In this document: piece after piece, positions 5,137 through 6,657 of the stretch
How the letters are laid out: every line of letters begins with the position of its first letter
Numbering within the stretch: the stretch's first letter is position 1
Source of the DNA: Gemmatimonadales bacterium
Lineage (GTDB): Bacteria > Gemmatimonadota > Gemmatimonadetes > Gemmatimonadales > GWC2-71-9
Direction: 5' to 3'
Assembly: GCA_013813145.1 (NCBI GenBank)
Contig: JACCSE010000412.1
Coordinates: 1-6,657 of the forward strand
Length of the DNA: 6,657 nt
Position numbers and translations under genes: made by a program
Notes under the pieces: model-generated
Told to the model about the DNA's origin: nothing
The model's database searches: none
Seen by the model: the letters and a program-made list of their open reading frames with translations, nothing else

Positions 5137-6657
5137 ATGGCAACCAAAGAACTGCTGTTCAGCATCGACGCCCGCGCCAAGCTCAAGAAGGGCGTCGACG
5201 CCCTCGCCGACGCGGTGAAGATCACGCTCGGCCCCAAGGGCCGGAACGTCGTCATCGACAAGAAATTCGGGTCCCCGACGATCACCAAGGACGGCGTCAC
5301 TGTCGCCAAGGAAATCGAGCTGTCCGACCCAGTCGAGAACATGGGTGCGCAGATGGTGAAGGAGGTCGCCACCAAGACCTCTGACCTCGCCGGCGACGGC
5401 ACCACCACGGCCACCGTGCTGGCCCAGGCGATCTTCCGCGAGGGCCTCAAGAACGTCACCGCCGGCGCCAATCCCATGGAGCTGAAGCGGGGCATCGAAA
5501 AGGCCGTCGAGGCGGTGGTCGAGGAACTGAAGCGGCTGAGTGTCCCCTCGGCAGGTAAGAAGGAGATCGCCCAGGTCGGCACCATCTCCGCCAACAACGA
5601 CAGGGAGATCGGCGATCTCATCGCCCAGGCGATGGAGAAGGTCGGCAAGGACGGCGTCATCACCGTGGAGGAGGCGAGGGGTCTGGAGACCACCCTCGAT
5701 ACGGTGGACGGTACCCAGTTCGACCGCGGCTACCTCTCGCCCTACTTCGTCACCGATCCCGAGAAGATGGAGACGGTCCTGGAGGATGCTTACCTGCTGA
5801 TCCACGACAAGAAGATCTCCTCGATGAAGGAGCTCCTGCCCGTTCTGGAGAAGGTTGCGCAGAGCGGGAAGCCGATGCTCATCATCGCCGAGGACGTGGA
5901 CGGCGAGGCGCTGGCCACGCTGGTGGTCAACAAGCTCCGCGGCACGCTCAAGGTCGCGGCCGTGAAGGCGCCGGGCTTTGGCGATCGCCGGAAGGAGATG
6001 CTCCGCGACGTCGCGGTCCTCACCGGCGGGCAGGTGATCTCGGATGAGGTCGGCTTCAAGCTGGAGAATGCCGCCCTCGAACATCTCGGCCGGGCCAAGC
6101 GGGTGGTCATCGACAAGGATGACACCACCATCGTCGATGGCAAGGGCAAGTCCGACGACATCAAGGGCCGTATCAGCGAGATCAAGGTCGCGATCGACAA
6201 GAGCACCAGCGACTACGACCGGGAGAAGCTCCAGGAACGGCTGGCCAAGCTCTCCGGCGGCGTGGCGATCATCAACGTCGGGGCCGCGACCGAAACCGAG
6301 ATGAAGGAGAAGAAGGCTCGGGTCGAGGACGCGCTGCATGCGACTCGCGCCGCGGTGGAAGAAGGCATCGTGCCGGGCGGCGGCGTCGCGTTCCTCCGCG
6401 CCCAGGCCTCGCTGGATCGCATCAGGGGTACGGAGGACGAGAAGATCGGCATCGCCATCGTGCGGCGTGCGCTCGAGGAGCCGATCCGCATGATCGCCCA
6501 GAACGCGGGTGCCGAGGGTTCGATCGTGCTGGCCCGAGTGAGGCAGTCGAAGGAGAAGAACTTCGGCTACAACGCCGCCACCGACACCTACGAGGACATG
6601 GTGAAGGCCGGCGTGATCGACCCGACCAAAGTCACCCGGACGGCGCTTCAGAATGCG
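5137..6657 (+). CDS. groEL: Chaperonin GroEL (60 kDa), 3'-truncated
   Basis: There are 507 codons from the ATG at 5137 to the window edge; a full GroEL has about 540-550, so roughly 35-45 residues with the C-terminal tail are missing. GroEL forms the double heptameric ring that folds proteins with ATP and GroES in the cytoplasm. Numbering matches E. coli GroEL without offset at key sites: D52 in ITKDG, D87 in GDGTTTA and the catalytic D398 in VEDALHATR; GGG is at 414-416. The apical residues for substrate and GroES binding, Y199, Y203 and F204, are present. LLIIAEDV-type (here MLIIAEDV), KAPGFGDRR and SDYDREKLQER are as expected. The Shine-Dalgarno GGGGAG (5120-5125) is 11 bases upstream, slightly long. 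An ATG at 5127 is out of frame. The copy looks fully functional. Long frames on the opposite strand here are coding shadows. Confidence 0.98.
   Translation, partial: MATKELLFSIDARAKLKKGVDALADAVKITLGPKGRNVVIDKKFGSPTITKDGVTVAKEIELSDPVENMGAQMVKEVATKTSDLAGDGTTTATVLAQAIFREGLKNVTAGANPMELKRGIEKAVEAVVEELKRLSVPSAGKKEIAQVGTISANNDREIGDLIAQAMEKVGKDGVITVEEARGLETTLDTVDGTQFDRGYLSPYFVTDPEKMETVLEDAYLLIHDKKISSMKELLPVLEKVAQSGKPMLIIAEDVDGEALATLVVNKLRGTLKVAAVKAPGFGDRRKEMLRDVAVLTGGQVISDEVGFKLENAALEHLGRAKRVVIDKDDTTIVDGKGKSDDIKGRISEIKVAIDKSTSDYDREKLQERLAKLSGGVAIINVGAATETEMKEKKARVEDALHATRAAVEEGIVPGGGVAFLRAQASLDRIRGTEDEKIGIAIVRRALEEPIRMIAQNAGAEGSIVLARVRQSKEKNFGYNAATDTYEDMVKAGVIDPTKVTRTALQNA

Noticed and set aside
5041..6339. 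Long minus-strand frame (432 codons) opposite groEL
   Set aside because: Its translation is a low-complexity Leu/Asp/Gly/His-rich shadow of groEL codon bias; groEL is certain on the other strand.
1..6657. CRISPR arrays, tRNA or rRNA genes, insertion sequences, attachment sites
   Set aside because: No regularly spaced repeats, cloverleaf-like sequence, transposase motif or terminal repeats were seen on reading.

Overview
The window reads as chromosome from a high-GC, Gram-negative-type bacterium. An Omp85-family protein with POTRA domains implies an outer membrane, codon third positions are strongly G/C, and groESL is of ordinary bacterial type. The overall flavour would suit Gemmatimonadota, but that is an impression from protein style and not a placement. 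Both window edges cut genes: the Omp85 gene lacks its start and groEL lacks its end. No gene-free stretch exceeds 300 bases; the longest is 239 bases, between the XRE gene and groES.

Layout. (1) Bases 1-2127, plus strand: an Omp85/BamA/TamA-like outer-membrane protein with the end of a signal peptide, about three POTRA domains and a C-terminal barrel ending in Phe. (2) Bases 2128-2190: a short AT-rich spacer with a hairpin and a perfect 19-base palindrome, the likely operator of the next two genes. (3) Bases 2191-3026, plus strand: a ribbon-helix-helix (CopG-like) DNA-binding protein, joined by a TGATG stop-start overlap to a small DxD nucleotidyltransferase. This pair looks like a toxin-antitoxin-type or small defence module. 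(4) Bases 3066-4553, minus strand: a probable two-gene operon of an XRE-type regulator with a long uncharacterised C-terminal region, followed by a 190-residue protein of unknown function built from two copies of one domain. (5) Bases 4554-4792: an AT-rich divergent promoter region. (6) Bases 4793-6657, plus strand: groES and groEL.

The most interesting part is the divergent region between the XRE gene and groESL. No convincing CIRCE element (the HrcA operator) is visible. Instead there are two ACTTGAC-type repeats 52 bases apart and two copies of AAGTTAAT, and these overlay the predicted promoters in both directions. This suggests, without proving it, that the XRE protein controls itself and the chaperonin operon, and that the duplicated-domain protein encoded with it belongs to that circuit. 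The second candidate system is the ribbon-helix-helix/nucleotidyltransferase pair with its palindromic operator and no Shine-Dalgarno sequence before its first gene.
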